Shown here: positions 1 through 7,457 of the stretch, piece by piece
Layout of the letters: every line of letters begins with the position of its first letter
Position numbering within the stretch: the stretch's first letter is position 1
From: an uncultured Collinsella sp.
GTDB lineage: Bacteria; Actinomycetota; Coriobacteriia; Coriobacteriales; Coriobacteriaceae
Reading direction: 5' to 3'
NCBI GenBank assembly: GCA_958431945.1
Contig: CAUASQ010000036.1
Coordinates: 1 to 13,552 of the forward strand
DNA length: 13,552 nucleotides
Notes under the pieces: generated by a model
The model's database searches: none
The model's input: the letters and a program-made list of their open reading frames with translations, nothing else
What the model was told of the DNA's origin: nothing
Program-made: the position numbers and the translations under genes

Positions 1-3
1 GAC

Positions 4-26
4 GGAAAGCACATTAAGTGCTTTCC
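4..26 (+). terminator. Hairpin at the left edge, possible terminator or repeat remnant
   Basis: Perfect 9-bp arms (GGAAAGCAC at 4-12, GTGCTTTCC at 18-26) enclose a 5-nt loop and are followed on the plus strand by TTTG. It could be a weak terminator for a plus-strand gene beyond the left edge. The arms also resemble the outer arms of the hairpin repeats at the right end of the window (CGGAAAGCGC...), so it may instead be a piece of that repeat family. The T-run is short. Confidence 0.4.
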
Positions 27-109
27 TTTGCGTGCGGAACTCGCGACAAACTTAACCCCCGCCCCAGCCCCGGAGACCCTCCCTGCCGTCACATTATTCA
101 ACCAGTTTT

Positions 110-140
110 GCGGGCGTGCGCCGCTGCGCGGCTAGCCCGC
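110..140. other. Nested GC-rich hairpin in the non-coding left end
   Basis: GCGGGC (110-115) pairs with GCCCGC (135-140), and inside it GCCGC (120-124) pairs with GCGGC (128-132) around a 3-nt loop. No T-run follows on either strand. The stretch 27-190 shows no gene and no recognisable structured RNA (I looked for tRNA, SRP RNA, tmRNA and RNase P motifs by eye). Function unknown. Confidence 0.35.
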
Positions 141-197
141 GTGCTCCTCGGCGGGGTTGGTCTGATGGATCTTGTTGAACTTCCGCCTTTGGCTCAT

Positions 198-233
198 AAA
201 AAACGGGGGATGCGTTGTGCATCCCCCGTTTTT
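198..233 (-). terminator. Strong intrinsic terminator downstream of the phosphodiesterase gene
   Basis: A perfect 15-bp inverted repeat (199-213 with 219-233) around the loop GTTGT has the GC core GGGGGATGC/GCATCCCCC. Read on the minus strand the stem is followed by six T. It begins 8 bases after the stop codon of the phosphodiesterase gene. Because the arms end in A/T on both sides (five T on the plus strand), it could act in both directions. The GGGATGC/GCATCCC core also occurs in the repeat array at 13270-13455. Confidence 0.85.
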
Positions 234-240
234 GTTGCGG

Positions 241-708
241 TTACTCCAGGTCAATAAATTTGGTGCTCAGGATCTTGCCGTCCTTGACGAGCATTCTGGC
301 CATGGTGGGGCCTCTGGTGCCTCTGGGGTAGCTGGCGCTGCCGGGGTTGAGGACCAGGCAGCGGCCTACTTGGGCCTCTTTGGTTACGTGGGTATGACCG
401 TTGATGGCTACGTCTACGGATCCCACCGGAAGGTCTTCGCGGTAGTGGGCTACGGCGAATTTGAGTCCTTCGTAGGTGAAGAGGGCCAGACGGTCTACAT
501 CCGGGCCGTAGTCGCGGTAGTAGTCGTTGTTTCCTAGGACCGCTCGCACGGGGGCGATGGTGCATAGATGCTCGTAATCCATCTCTGAGGTGAGGTCTCC
601 GGCATGGATGATCAGATCTGCGCCCTTGAGCTCGTCCAGAAGCGCGGGCGAAAGATAGCCGTGGGTGTCCGAGATGATGTCGATGCGCTTGGCGCTTGCA
701 CTGTTCAT
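241..708 (-). CDS. YfcE-family metallophosphoesterase (phosphodiesterase)
   Basis: 155-residue cytoplasmic protein of the YfcE/MJ0936 branch of calcineurin-like phosphoesterases, which hydrolyse phosphodiesters with a two-metal centre; the physiological substrate is generally unknown. The metal-binding blocks are all present and in order: SDTHG (13-17), HAGD (35-38), GNND (59-62), an isolated His at 88 (AHYRE, where HG is more usual) and GHTH (104-107), followed by the family's NPGS (121-124). Length is close to the 155-185 usual for the family. The start at 708 is chosen because AGAAGG lies just upstream; the longer start at 756 would lie inside the terminator of the preceding gene and encode an unrelated-looking extension. 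It is the last gene of the minus-strand series and has its own terminator at 198-233. A promoter must lie in the short gap 709-745; TATATA at 737-742 (minus strand) is a possible -10. Confidence 0.9.
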   Translation of the reverse strand: MNSASAKRIDIISDTHGYLSPALLDELKGADLIIHAGDLTSEMDYEHLCTIAPVRAVLGNNDYYRDYGPDVDRLALFTYEGLKFAVAHYREDLPVGSVDVAINGHTHVTKEAQVGRCLVLNPGSASYPRGTRGPTMARMLVKDGKILSTKFIDLE

Positions 709-744
709 GGGATCCCTTCTGCAAAACCGATTCGACGTATATAC

Positions 745-792
745 AAAAAGCCCCACGGCTCCGCAGACAATTGGTCTACAGGGCTGCGGGGC
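745..792 (-). terminator. Intrinsic terminator of the glycosyltransferase-kinase-regulator operon
   Basis: Two 19-nt arms (750-768 and 774-792) pair around AATTG, with three G-U wobbles and two mismatches on the minus strand. The stem is followed by five T (745-749 read in reverse). It starts 8 bases after the stop of the LytTR regulator, so it ends that operon and insulates the phosphodiesterase gene. Confidence 0.8.
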
Positions 793-799
793 CAGTGTG

Positions 800-1516
800 C
801 TAGAGGCTCAGGGCCTTCTTGAGCGGCACAACGCGGCGGCGCGAGACCGGCACGCGTTCGTCGACGCCCGTAATGCCCAGTTGGATAGCGCCCGAGGGCA
901 CCGTCTCGACATCCGTGACGCACGCCAAGTTGACGACATAGCGGCGATGAACGCGAAAGAAGCCAAAGTCGCAAAGCTTGGCCTCGAACTGCGCCAGCGA
1001 AGTCGTCGATAGAAAACGATCATCGACGGTATAGATACAGGAGTAATCGTCCTTGGCCATGATGAAGCGAATGTCATCCACGGGGATGAGGACCTTACGG
1101 CCGCCCTTTTCCACCGGAATGCGCTCGATGGTGGCTTTGCTGTCCGTGACGGGCTTGGCGTGCTGCATGACCTTCTCGATCGCGCGATCCAGGCGTGCCT
1201 CCTCAACCGGCTTCATGAGGTAATCGACGGCATCAACGTCGAACGCCTCGACGGCATGATCGCTATACGCGGTCACAAACACAATCGCCGGCGGATTCTT
1301 AAGCTTATGCAGTGCCTCGGCAAGCTGCAGGCCAGAAGCGCCGGGCATCGAGATATCGAGAAATACGACATCGACGCGGCTTTCCATCAACATCTCAATG
1401 GCGGAGCGGACGCTCGACGCCTCAGTGATCGTGCCGATCTTGCCCGTCTGCTCGAGCAAGAAGCGAAGTTCCGAACGGGCCGGGGCCTCATCATCCACAA
1501 TCATCGCACGCAGCAT
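800..1516 (-). CDS. LytTR-family response regulator 1
   Basis: 238-residue response regulator made of an N-terminal receiver domain (about 1-120) and a C-terminal LytTR DNA-binding domain (about 130-235). The receiver has the acidic pair VDDE (7-10), phosphoacceptor Asp54 in FLDISMPG, switch Thr82 (FVTAY) and Lys102 (MKPVEE). The LytTR domain carries FFRVHRRYVVNL (186-197) and VPVSRRR (222-228), the segments that in AgrA-like proteins contact DNA as direct repeats. The start at 1516 is an ATG with GAAAGG about 10 bases upstream; a TTG at 1540 has no good ribosome site. It lies 72 bp downstream of a LytS-like kinase gene, with no terminator between, so the two are a cognate pair. It is closely similar in layout to the second regulator at 6685-7419. 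The target genes are not known. Confidence 0.93.
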   Translation of the reverse strand: MLRAMIVDDEAPARSELRFLLEQTGKIGTITEASSVRSAIEMLMESRVDVVFLDISMPGASGLQLAEALHKLKNPPAIVFVTAYSDHAVEAFDVDAVDYLMKPVEEARLDRAIEKVMQHAKPVTDSKATIERIPVEKGGRKVLIPVDDIRFIMAKDDYSCIYTVDDRFLSTTSLAQFEAKLCDFGFFRVHRRYVVNLACVTDVETVPSGAIQLGITGVDERVPVSRRRVVPLKKALSL

Positions 1517-1588
1517 AGGGATTAAACCTTTCGTCAACAAACTAGGCTGGGCATCCGCCGCTTGGCGTTGAGCCCATAGTCTTTTATT

Positions 1589-2932
1589 TTACTCTTGAAT
1601 GTCAAAGATGCTCTCTGACAAATCAAGATGCAGGAGCACTTTGGTGCCCTTGCCCGGCGCCGATTCGACGCGCGTATAAGAGTGCGGTCCATAAAAGCGA
1701 TGGATGCGCTCAGAAATATTGTGCATGGCCACGCCGGCGCCGCCGCCTTGCGGGGAACTGGCATCGGGGCGGGCGGAGCGCTCATCAAACAGCCTGGCGG
1801 CGGTGCCCTCGTCCATGCCCACGCCGTTGTCGGCCACGGCAATCAGGATTGCGTCGTCGCCGTCTTGATGGACGGTCACATCGATCTGCAAGGCATCGCC
1901 ATCGCCCATGCCATGCCGCACGGCGTTCTCGACAATGGGCTGGATTACAAAGGCCGGGACCAACGTGTCCTCGACATCCTCGGAGACATCGAAGGCCGCC
2001 AGTACGCGGTCCTCGCCAAAGCGCGCCTTCTCAAACGTCAGGTAGCGCTTGGTCTGGGCAACCTCGCGCGAGACCGGGATAAGCGACCCCGAGTTGTCGA
2101 GCGTGGCGCGATAGAACGATGAGAACTCGCGCAGCAGCTCGCGGGCACGCAGCGGGTCGGTACGCGTAAACGACGCGATGGTGTTGAGCGTGTTGAACAG
2201 AAAGTGCGGGTTGATCTGCGCCTGCAGGGCACGCACCTCGGCACGGGCCGTCAGTTCCTTTTGCACCTCGAGCTCGTGGATGGCGAGCTGCGTGGACAGG
2301 ATCTCGGCAAAACCCGAGGCGAGCGCATACTGGGTACGGTCGACGGCACGCGGGGTCTTGTAGTAGAACTTGAGCGTGCCGACGGTGCGGTCGCCCACCT
2401 TGATGGGCGCGATGATGCCGGCGGGAACATGGTTGTGCGAGCCATCTGAACCCACCACGTCCACCACGCGGTTGAACGACTGCACGATGCCGTGCTCAAT
2501 GACGTAGCGCGTGGCAAGCGTATGGATGGGCGAATCGGGCAGCAGCTTTTCCTCGAACTCGCCCGCGCAGGCCAGCACGTTGCTCTCATCGGTGATGGCA
2601 ACGGTCATGGCGCGCGTCTCGGGCAAAATGCGCCGGCACACCAAACGCGCCGACTCCTGCGTCAGACCGCCCTTAATGTCCTCGAGCATGGCCGAGGCCA
2701 CCGAGAGCGTCTCCTCGGTGTACTGGGAGCGCACCGAATCGGGATTGAGCGTCAAAAAGATAAAGATGCACAGAAAGATGCACAGCAGCGCGCAGGCAAT
2801 CACCGTGGCGATCGGCTCGATACCGGTCACCAAGGCAAAAATAAAGTACACCAGCACGCAAATGGCGCAGGCAACGGCAATGATGCGAAAGATTGATATT
2901 GAACTATCGCGCTGGGCGCGGCGGTCGATCAT
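1589..2932 (-). CDS. LytS-like sensor histidine kinase 1
   Basis: 447 residues. Two transmembrane helices (about 12-36 and 41-62) are separated by only about five residues, so there is almost no external sensor. A GAF-like cytoplasmic region (about 70-220) follows, then a His_kinase domain of the LytS type with phosphoacceptor His243 in the motif NPHFLFNT (241-248), and a HATPase domain with N-box ENAVRH (335-340), DNGVGM (368-373) and a glycine-rich lid GGGAGVAMHN (396-405). It differs from classical LytS in lacking the five-helix LYT sensor. The ATG overlaps the stop of the glycosyltransferase gene by 4 bases (ATGA), and GGAGG lies within that gene's last codons, so translation is probably coupled. 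It should phosphorylate the regulator encoded just downstream. The signal is unknown; the short loop suggests membrane state or a cytoplasmic ligand. Confidence 0.92.
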   Translation of the reverse strand: MIDRRAQRDSSISIFRIIAVACAICVLVYFIFALVTGIEPIATVIACALLCIFLCIFIFLTLNPDSVRSQYTEETLSVASAMLEDIKGGLTQESARLVCRRILPETRAMTVAITDESNVLACAGEFEEKLLPDSPIHTLATRYVIEHGIVQSFNRVVDVVGSDGSHNHVPAGIIAPIKVGDRTVGTLKFYYKTPRAVDRTQYALASGFAEILSTQLAIHELEVQKELTARAEVRALQAQINPHFLFNTLNTIASFTRTDPLRARELLREFSSFYRATLDNSGSLIPVSREVAQTKRYLTFEKARFGEDRVLAAFDVSEDVEDTLVPAFVIQPIVENAVRHGMGDGDALQIDVTVHQDGDDAILIAVADNGVGMDEGTAARLFDERSARPDASSPQGGGAGVAMHNISERIHRFYGPHSYTRVESAPGKGTKVLLHLDLSESIFDIQE

Positions 2933-4116
2933 TCGGCCCCCTCCAGGATACTGATCAGTTGTGCGTCACGCCAAAGCCCGTCCATGATCTTGGGCCAAAA
3001 GCTCTGGAAACGCAGGTAGCTTGCAGCGTTTTGGCGCGCATAGGCCTTTGCCTCGTCGATACCATGGCGCCAGATGCGCAGGTAGCCCTCATGCTCGCGG
3101 GTAAACACGCTGCGGACCATAGCGGTCTTGCGCACGCGGTCGTCGAGCTCGCGCGAAATCCACGGGCCCGGGTAGGGCATGAGCGATGCCGCCGTAACGG
3201 GAATGAGCTCCTTTTGATGCGCGGCGAATGTCAACTTGGCCCGTTCGTAGTACCAACGGTATACATCCTGCATAAAGCGCGGTGAGCGCTTTTCGGACTC
3301 CGGAGGCAGATGGCGCACGGTCCACTCGTTATCGAACCACACGTCGTAGCCAAACATGCGCATGTTAAAGAGGTAATCCAAGTCCTCGCCGCGGGTGATA
3401 AACGGGTCAAAGGCCACACGCGTAAAGGCGCGGGCGTGCAGGCCCATCAGGCCGCCGCACACGTAGTTGGAGCGCGAGATGCGGGTGCCCGAAAGCGCCT
3501 TTTTCATCCAACGGTTGAACTCGATGCGCTTGGTCCACCAACGATGGCAGATGCCCGCCTTGTCCGTGGGAGCCAGCGGCGAGCCGTCGCGATCGTAGAA
3601 ATAGCCGCTCTTGACCAAGATCGGCAAGCCCTGACGCGTCTGCTGCCCCAACGCATAGGTCGCGCGCTTCATAAAGTCGGCGTCGATGACAGTCTCATCG
3701 TCATCCAAAAAGATAACCGCGTCATGCCCCAGCACAGCGGCACAGGCTAGCCCCATGTTGCGGATGGCGCCGTAGCCTCGCAGGCTCACGCACTCGCCCG
3801 AACCCTTGGGCGCGATCTGAGCAACCCGGTCTGCGATGCGCGAGGCCTGGGTGTTGGTGACAACGGTGACCTTGAGCGTGGGATGCGCGTCGACAATCTC
3901 GTGCACGCGCAGCGACACATCGGCTGTGGCAGAAACGGGACAGACCACCAAAAGGATGATGCGCGGGATGTCACGTACCTGCTCAAGCGAGGCCAGGCAG
4001 CGGTCGAGTTCGGGATTGTCGGCGTTGAGTCGCGTCGAATGGTCATAGGTGCCAGGAGCGTTTGCGCAAGCGTCATCGCCCGCCCAATACGTTGGAATCA
4101 CGACCGTGGCGTTCAT
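2929..4116 (-). CDS. Family 2-like glycosyltransferase (GT-A fold)
   Basis: 395-residue protein with no signal peptide or clear membrane helix. It shows the hallmarks of GT-A, GT2-like enzymes: VVIPTY near the N-terminus (5-10), the nucleotide-sugar/metal-binding acidic run FLDDDE (136-141), CGGLMGLHARAF (220-231), and RGEDLDY (242-248), which is in the place of the ED motif that holds the catalytic base. The sugar donor and acceptor cannot be read from the sequence; cell-surface glycan or glycolipid synthesis is the usual role. The start at 4116 follows a strong AGGGAGGG site. It is the first gene of an operon with a LytS-like kinase (4-bp overlap) and a LytTR regulator, an unusual partner for such a pair. 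Its leader contains a full terminator hairpin ending about 21 bases before the ATG. Confidence 0.82.
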   Translation of the reverse strand: MNATVVIPTYWAGDDACANAPGTYDHSTRLNADNPELDRCLASLEQVRDIPRIILLVVCPVSATADVSLRVHEIVDAHPTLKVTVVTNTQASRIADRVAQIAPKGSGECVSLRGYGAIRNMGLACAAVLGHDAVIFLDDDETVIDADFMKRATYALGQQTRQGLPILVKSGYFYDRDGSPLAPTDKAGICHRWWTKRIEFNRWMKKALSGTRISRSNYVCGGLMGLHARAFTRVAFDPFITRGEDLDYLFNMRMFGYDVWFDNEWTVRHLPPESEKRSPRFMQDVYRWYYERAKLTFAAHQKELIPVTAASLMPYPGPWISRELDDRVRKTAMVRSVFTREHEGYLRIWRHGIDEAKAYARQNAASYLRFQSFWPKIMDGLWRDAQLISILEGAE

Positions 4117-4137
4117 GCCTTACCCTCCCTGCAACAC

Positions 4138-4173
4138 AAAAACGGGACGCCGCCAAACACAGGCGACGCCCCG
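4138..4173 (-). terminator. Terminator after the MFS gene / possible attenuator before the glycosyltransferase
   Basis: Arms 4143-4154 and 4162-4173 pair with one mismatch around a 7-nt loop (CGGGGCGTCGCC with GGCGGCGTCCCG on the minus strand) and are followed by five T (4138-4142). It lies 115 bp beyond the stop of the MFS gene and only about 21 bp before the glycosyltransferase ATG. It can end the MFS transcript. Because so little room is left for a promoter after it, it may also sit inside the glycosyltransferase leader as an attenuator. Confidence 0.8.
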
Positions 4174-4189
4174 CGACCTAGCTGATTCC

Positions 4190-4240
4190 ATCATACCCAC
4201 TTGGGCAAATCATTGCTCGCAAGTCGCAATGTTTATTGCG
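4190..4240 (-). promoter_or_regulatory. Candidate promoter and ATTGC/GCAAT inverted repeats upstream of the glycosyltransferase operon
   Basis: On the minus strand TATGAT (4195-4190) is a plausible -10, with no convincing -35 at 17 bp (TTGCGA occurs at 21 bp). Just upstream lie inverted repeats: CATTGC (4211-4216) with GCAATG (4226-4231), and CGCAAT (4225-4230) with ATTGCG (4235-4240). Half-sites of the same sequence occur in the leaders of the second kinase and the phospholipase-like gene, so this may be an operator. Evidence is by eye only. Confidence 0.3.
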
Positions 4241-4287
4241 GATAACCCCAAAAGAGTACCGTGGACAGGCACAATAGCCGCTCGCTC

Positions 4288-5547
4288 CTATGCGGCATGC
4301 TCTGCCGCCCGAGTCATGCGGGACAGGCGAACCAGCAGCATAAAGCCAACGACCAGCAGCACACCAATGGAAAGGACGCCCAGCGACGGGTTGCCGGTCA
4401 GCGAGGTGACGACCGACACCAGGAAGGTGCCCATAACGCTTGCATAACGACCAAAGATGTCAAAGAAGCCGTAGTACTCGTTGGACTTTTCCTTGGGGAT
4501 AATGCGGCCAAAGTAGCTACGGCTGAGCGCCTGCACGCCGCCCTGGAACAGGCCGACCATAATGGCAAGCACCCAGAATTCAAAGGCGGTCTTTAGGAAG
4601 AACGCGGCGAACAGCACAATGCCCATGTAGGCGGCGACCGCCACCAGGATCATGTTGAGCGTGCCCACGCGTCCGGCGAGCTTGCCGTAGATGATGGCGG
4701 ACGGAAAGGCCACGAACTGCGTAACGAGCAGCGCCAGCACCAGCTGCGTCGAATCGATGCCCAAGGCCGATCCGTAACTGGTGGCCATGGAAATGACCGT
4801 GTGCACACCGTCGATATAGAAGAAGAACGCGATCATGTAGACCAGCACGGTCTTGTTGTGGGCGATCTCGCGCATGGTGTGTCCGACCTCGGAGAACACA
4901 CCGCCCACGATGTGGCCGATAGTGTCCTCGGGACCGCGCTCGCGACCGTACTTTTGCTTATAGGTGCGAATGAGCGGCAGGGTAAAGATGAGCCACCAGG
5001 CACCAGTGATGATAAACGACAGACGCGTTGCCAGCATGGTGGGGACGCCAAGAGCGGGGCCACCCATGATGAGCGCCAGGCAGATGACGAACGGCACGGT
5101 GGAACCGATATAGCCCCAGGCATAGCCCGAGCTGGACACGGCGTCCATGCGCTCGTCGGTCGTAATGTCGGGCAGCATGGCGTCGTAGAACGTCATAGAA
5201 GAGTTAAGGCCGATGGTGCACAGCACGTACACGGTCAAAAATGCCATGGCGGACATTGGGATAGCCTGCGCCAGGCAAAGAACCAGGCCCGTGAGGAAGA
5301 AGCCCAAGAAGAACTTGATCTTGTTGCCGGCGTAATCGGCAAGCGCGCCCAGAATGGGCATGAGCATGGCAATGACCAGCGAGGCAATCGTCTGCGCGTT
5401 GCCCCAGGCGACCACCAGGTCTGCCGAGGAAGCACCGGTATTGATGGCGTTAAAGTAGATGGGCACCACCGAGGTATTGAGCAGCACGAGGGCCGAGTTG
5501 CCCACATCGTACATAACCCAGTTACGCTCGAGCTTGGTGTATTTCAT
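4288..5547 (-). CDS. UMF1-family MFS transporter
   Basis: 419-residue integral membrane protein with about 12 hydrophobic segments. It belongs to the UMF1 group of the major facilitator superfamily (related to fungal Atg22 vacuolar effluxers): YDVGNSA (13-19) in the first helix, YDAMLPDI (121-128), SGYAWGYIGS (140-149), DGVHTVI (246-252), and the long signature around GGVQALSRSYFGRIIP (336-351) continuing to FFDIFGRYASVMG (361-373). The substrate of bacterial members is largely undefined; amino acids are the role known for Atg22. The ATG at 5547 has GAAGGGG about 10 bases upstream. It lies 101 bp downstream of the phospholipase-like gene in the same direction with at most a weak hairpin between, so partial co-transcription is possible. 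Its own terminator is at 4138-4173. Confidence 0.9.
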   Translation of the reverse strand: MKYTKLERNWVMYDVGNSALVLLNTSVVPIYFNAINTGASSADLVVAWGNAQTIASLVIAMLMPILGALADYAGNKIKFFLGFFLTGLVLCLAQAIPMSAMAFLTVYVLCTIGLNSSMTFYDAMLPDITTDERMDAVSSSGYAWGYIGSTVPFVICLALIMGGPALGVPTMLATRLSFIITGAWWLIFTLPLIRTYKQKYGRERGPEDTIGHIVGGVFSEVGHTMREIAHNKTVLVYMIAFFFYIDGVHTVISMATSYGSALGIDSTQLVLALLVTQFVAFPSAIIYGKLAGRVGTLNMILVAVAAYMGIVLFAAFFLKTAFEFWVLAIMVGLFQGGVQALSRSYFGRIIPKEKSNEYYGFFDIFGRYASVMGTFLVSVVTSLTGNPSLGVLSIGVLLVVGFMLLVRLSRMTRAAEHAA

Positions 5548-5648
5548 GGACAGGGCCCCTTCGTATTCGCCCGATATGCAGTTAGTTCATCGTACCCCAA
5601 TTGTCCAGAGGCGCCGGTAAGGATTCGGCAAAGGGGCACGCACGAGCC

Positions 5649-6593
5649 CTACTCCTCGCGGTCGAACTCTTCGTCGGCGCCGAGCACGCGACCGCTGTAA
5701 TTGACGTGGTTGGTCACGGCTTCCATATCGCCGGTCTCGATAAAGCGGGCGACGGTGAGCTCGTAATCGAGCAGTGCGCGGTCAAAGACCTCGGGGAAGC
5801 TCTCGGTCGAGACTTCATCGGTAAAGGGGCTCTTCCATGCCAAGTGGCCCAGATTTCCGGTACGCTCGGGCAGCTCGGTCGTCACGCGGTGCGCAAGGCC
5901 GTCGAGCAGCGAATAATCGTGCACCAAGCCCTCGAGCAGGGCAATCGCGCGCGTCTTGGCCGAACCGGCGGGCTCGATAGTGCGGTAGAGCAGCTGCATG
6001 TCGGCTACGGCGCCGCCGTACTCTCCCACCGGGATATCGATGCCGTACACGCGTCCGGCAACATAGCTCATCAGCACACCGGCAACGCGATTGATGCGGT
6101 CGGTAGTGACGATCTCGCCCGCCGGCGGATAATCCTCGACCGTAGCCCCATCGCGCTTGAGCTGCAGCATCAGCACGTCCAGGTCGCTTTCGAGCACGGC
6201 ATGAACTTGACTGCCCGAAGCCTCGAGCTCGGGATCGGACTCGACAATGCCAAACTGCTGCTCGTAGACAAAGGGATGGGCATTGCGATCGAGCACATAG
6301 TGCGACAGCAGGCCCAGCGCAAAGGCGCGACCCAGATTGGCATCGCGCGGCTGCAGGTGCGACACGCCGTCGCGCAGGCACGAGAACTGGCGCGACATGC
6401 GCGAGCGGTGCATGACCTGAGCAAGCGACATGCAGTCGGAAATGCGCGGCGTGAGCATGTGAAAGAAGAACGGGTCGGGACCTTGGTTTCCCAGGATAAA
6501 GGCGATGCGCTCCTCGTCGGACGTGATAACGCCCTGCGGAAGACGGTCGATGCTTTCCTCGCCAAACAGATGATGCGTAATGAGCGCGGGCAT
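5649..6593 (-). CDS. Zinc-dependent phospholipase C-like protein
   Basis: 314-residue protein resembling the Zn-dependent phospholipase C family (PF00882 type), which uses three zinc ions held by His, Asp and Glu. Candidate ligands seen: His7/His8 at the N-terminus (MPALITHHLFG), GNQGPDPFFFH (35-45), SHYVLDRNAHPF (97-108; His98, Asp102, His106) and QVHAVLESDLD (129-139; His131, Glu135). There is no signal peptide, unlike secreted clostridial enzymes whose mature N-terminal Trp binds zinc, so it is likely cytoplasmic and its activity on phospholipids is unproven. The ATG at 6593 follows AAAGGA with a 6-base spacer. It starts 91 bp after the stop of the second LytTR regulator and has a possible promoter of its own at 6626-6652, making it a candidate target of that regulator. 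Confidence 0.8.
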   Translation of the reverse strand: MPALITHHLFGEESIDRLPQGVITSDEERIAFILGNQGPDPFFFHMLTPRISDCMSLAQVMHRSRMSRQFSCLRDGVSHLQPRDANLGRAFALGLLSHYVLDRNAHPFVYEQQFGIVESDPELEASGSQVHAVLESDLDVLMLQLKRDGATVEDYPPAGEIVTTDRINRVAGVLMSYVAGRVYGIDIPVGEYGGAVADMQLLYRTIEPAGSAKTRAIALLEGLVHDYSLLDGLAHRVTTELPERTGNLGHLAWKSPFTDEVSTESFPEVFDRALLDYELTVARFIETGDMEAVTNHVNYSGRVLGADEEFDREE

Positions 6594-6616
6594 AATAATC
6601 CTTTCGATTTCATTCG

Positions 6617-6652
6617 ATGCAATCCATTATGCCCACCGCACAGTCATGCCAA
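6617..6652 (-). promoter_or_regulatory. Candidate promoter of the phospholipase-like gene
   Basis: On the minus strand TTGGCA (6652-6647, 5 of 6 to consensus) and CATAAT (6631-6626, 5 of 6) are separated by 15 bp, slightly short of optimal. ATTGCAT (6623-6617) lies just after the -10, near the expected start of transcription. The words GCATAATG and ATTGCAT are both also found in the leader of the second kinase gene. Confidence 0.4.
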
Positions 6653-6684
6653 ACCTGTAACGGCAAACGATGGCACACCGACCC

Positions 6685-7419
6685 TTACGCAAGCCCCAAG
6701 TGCGATTTGACCTCGGCAGCGCGACGGCGGGACACGGGCACCGTCGAGGTTACGCGATCGAGCCTGAGCTCCATCAGGCCCGTGGAGCCGATCTCGACAT
6801 TGTGCACGTCTTCCAAATTAACCAGATAGCTGCGGTGGACACGGATAAAGCCCTCGGAAGCCAGGCGCCGCTCGAGCGATGAAATCGACTCATTGATCAG
6901 ATATGTTCCCTCGGCGCAGACGGCATTGCAAAAATCGGCGCGCGCCTCAAAGTAGCAGACATCCGCCACGGGAATGAACACCTTTTTGCCCCCGCGATCC
7001 ACCGTCAGGCGCAAAGGCTGACGCGGAGCATGGACGACACGGCGAGCGCCCAGGGCAGTCTCGATCTTGTCGAGCGCCTTTGACAGGCGGGCATCCTCGA
7101 CCGGTTTGACGATGTAATCGACCGCATCGAGGTTATAGGCATCGGCCGCATACTCGGCAAATGCCGTCACAAACACCACGACCGGCGGCGTCTTTAGGTT
7201 CTGCAACGTCTCGGCAAGCTCAATTCCCGAGCGACCGGGCATGGTAATGTCTAAAAACAGCACGTCGGGCTTGTTCGACAGAATCGACTCCACGGCTTCG
7301 GTGACATTGCCCGCCTCGGCAATCTGACCCACACGTGTATCCTTTTCCAACAGATAGCGTAGCTCAGCCCTAATTGGAGGCTCGTCATCAACCACCAAGA
7401 TGTTCCAGCCTTCGGACAT
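6685..7419 (-). CDS. LytTR-family response regulator 2
   Basis: 244-residue regulator with a receiver domain (about 4-125) and a C-terminal LytTR DNA-binding domain (about 135-242). Receiver residues: VVDDE (9-13), phosphoacceptor Asp57 in FLDITMPG, Thr85 (FVTAF), Lys105 (VKPVED). LytTR motifs: FIRVHRSYLVNL (191-202) and VPVSRRRAAEVK (227-238). These segments closely match those of the regulator at 800-1516 (FFRVHRRYVVNL, VPVSRRR), so the two may bind similar sites. The ATG follows GAGGGG with a short spacer. It lies 38 bp downstream of the second kinase gene and should be its partner; the phospholipase-like gene follows after 91 bp with no terminator seen. Confidence 0.93.
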   Translation of the reverse strand: MSEGWNILVVDDEPPIRAELRYLLEKDTRVGQIAEAGNVTEAVESILSNKPDVLFLDITMPGRSGIELAETLQNLKTPPVVVFVTAFAEYAADAYNLDAVDYIVKPVEDARLSKALDKIETALGARRVVHAPRQPLRLTVDRGGKKVFIPVADVCYFEARADFCNAVCAEGTYLINESISSLERRLASEGFIRVHRSYLVNLEDVHNVEIGSTGLMELRLDRVTSTVPVSRRRAAEVKSHLGLA

Positions 7420-7457
7420 ATGCGCTTCCCCTCTTTTTCTCTCAATCCAACCGCGTG

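Noticed and set aside
132..197. 21-codon minus-strand frame starting MSQRRKFNKI with GC-rich third positions
   Set aside because: Its ATG lies directly in the terminator T-run with no ribosome site, so translation is doubtful; too short to support without conservation.
1517..1540. TTG start at 1540 for regulator 1
   Set aside because: The ATG at 1516 has a better-placed GAAAGG and begins the conserved receiver domain at the usual distance.
5634..5649. Small GGGC/GCCC hairpin at the end of the phospholipase-like gene
   Set aside because: Only four strong pairs plus a short extension with a mismatch and only three T after it; too weak to call a terminator.
4801..6710. Plus-strand open frames opposite the MFS and phospholipase-like genes
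   Set aside because: His/Gln/Arg-rich translations with no domain, opposite two well-supported genes.
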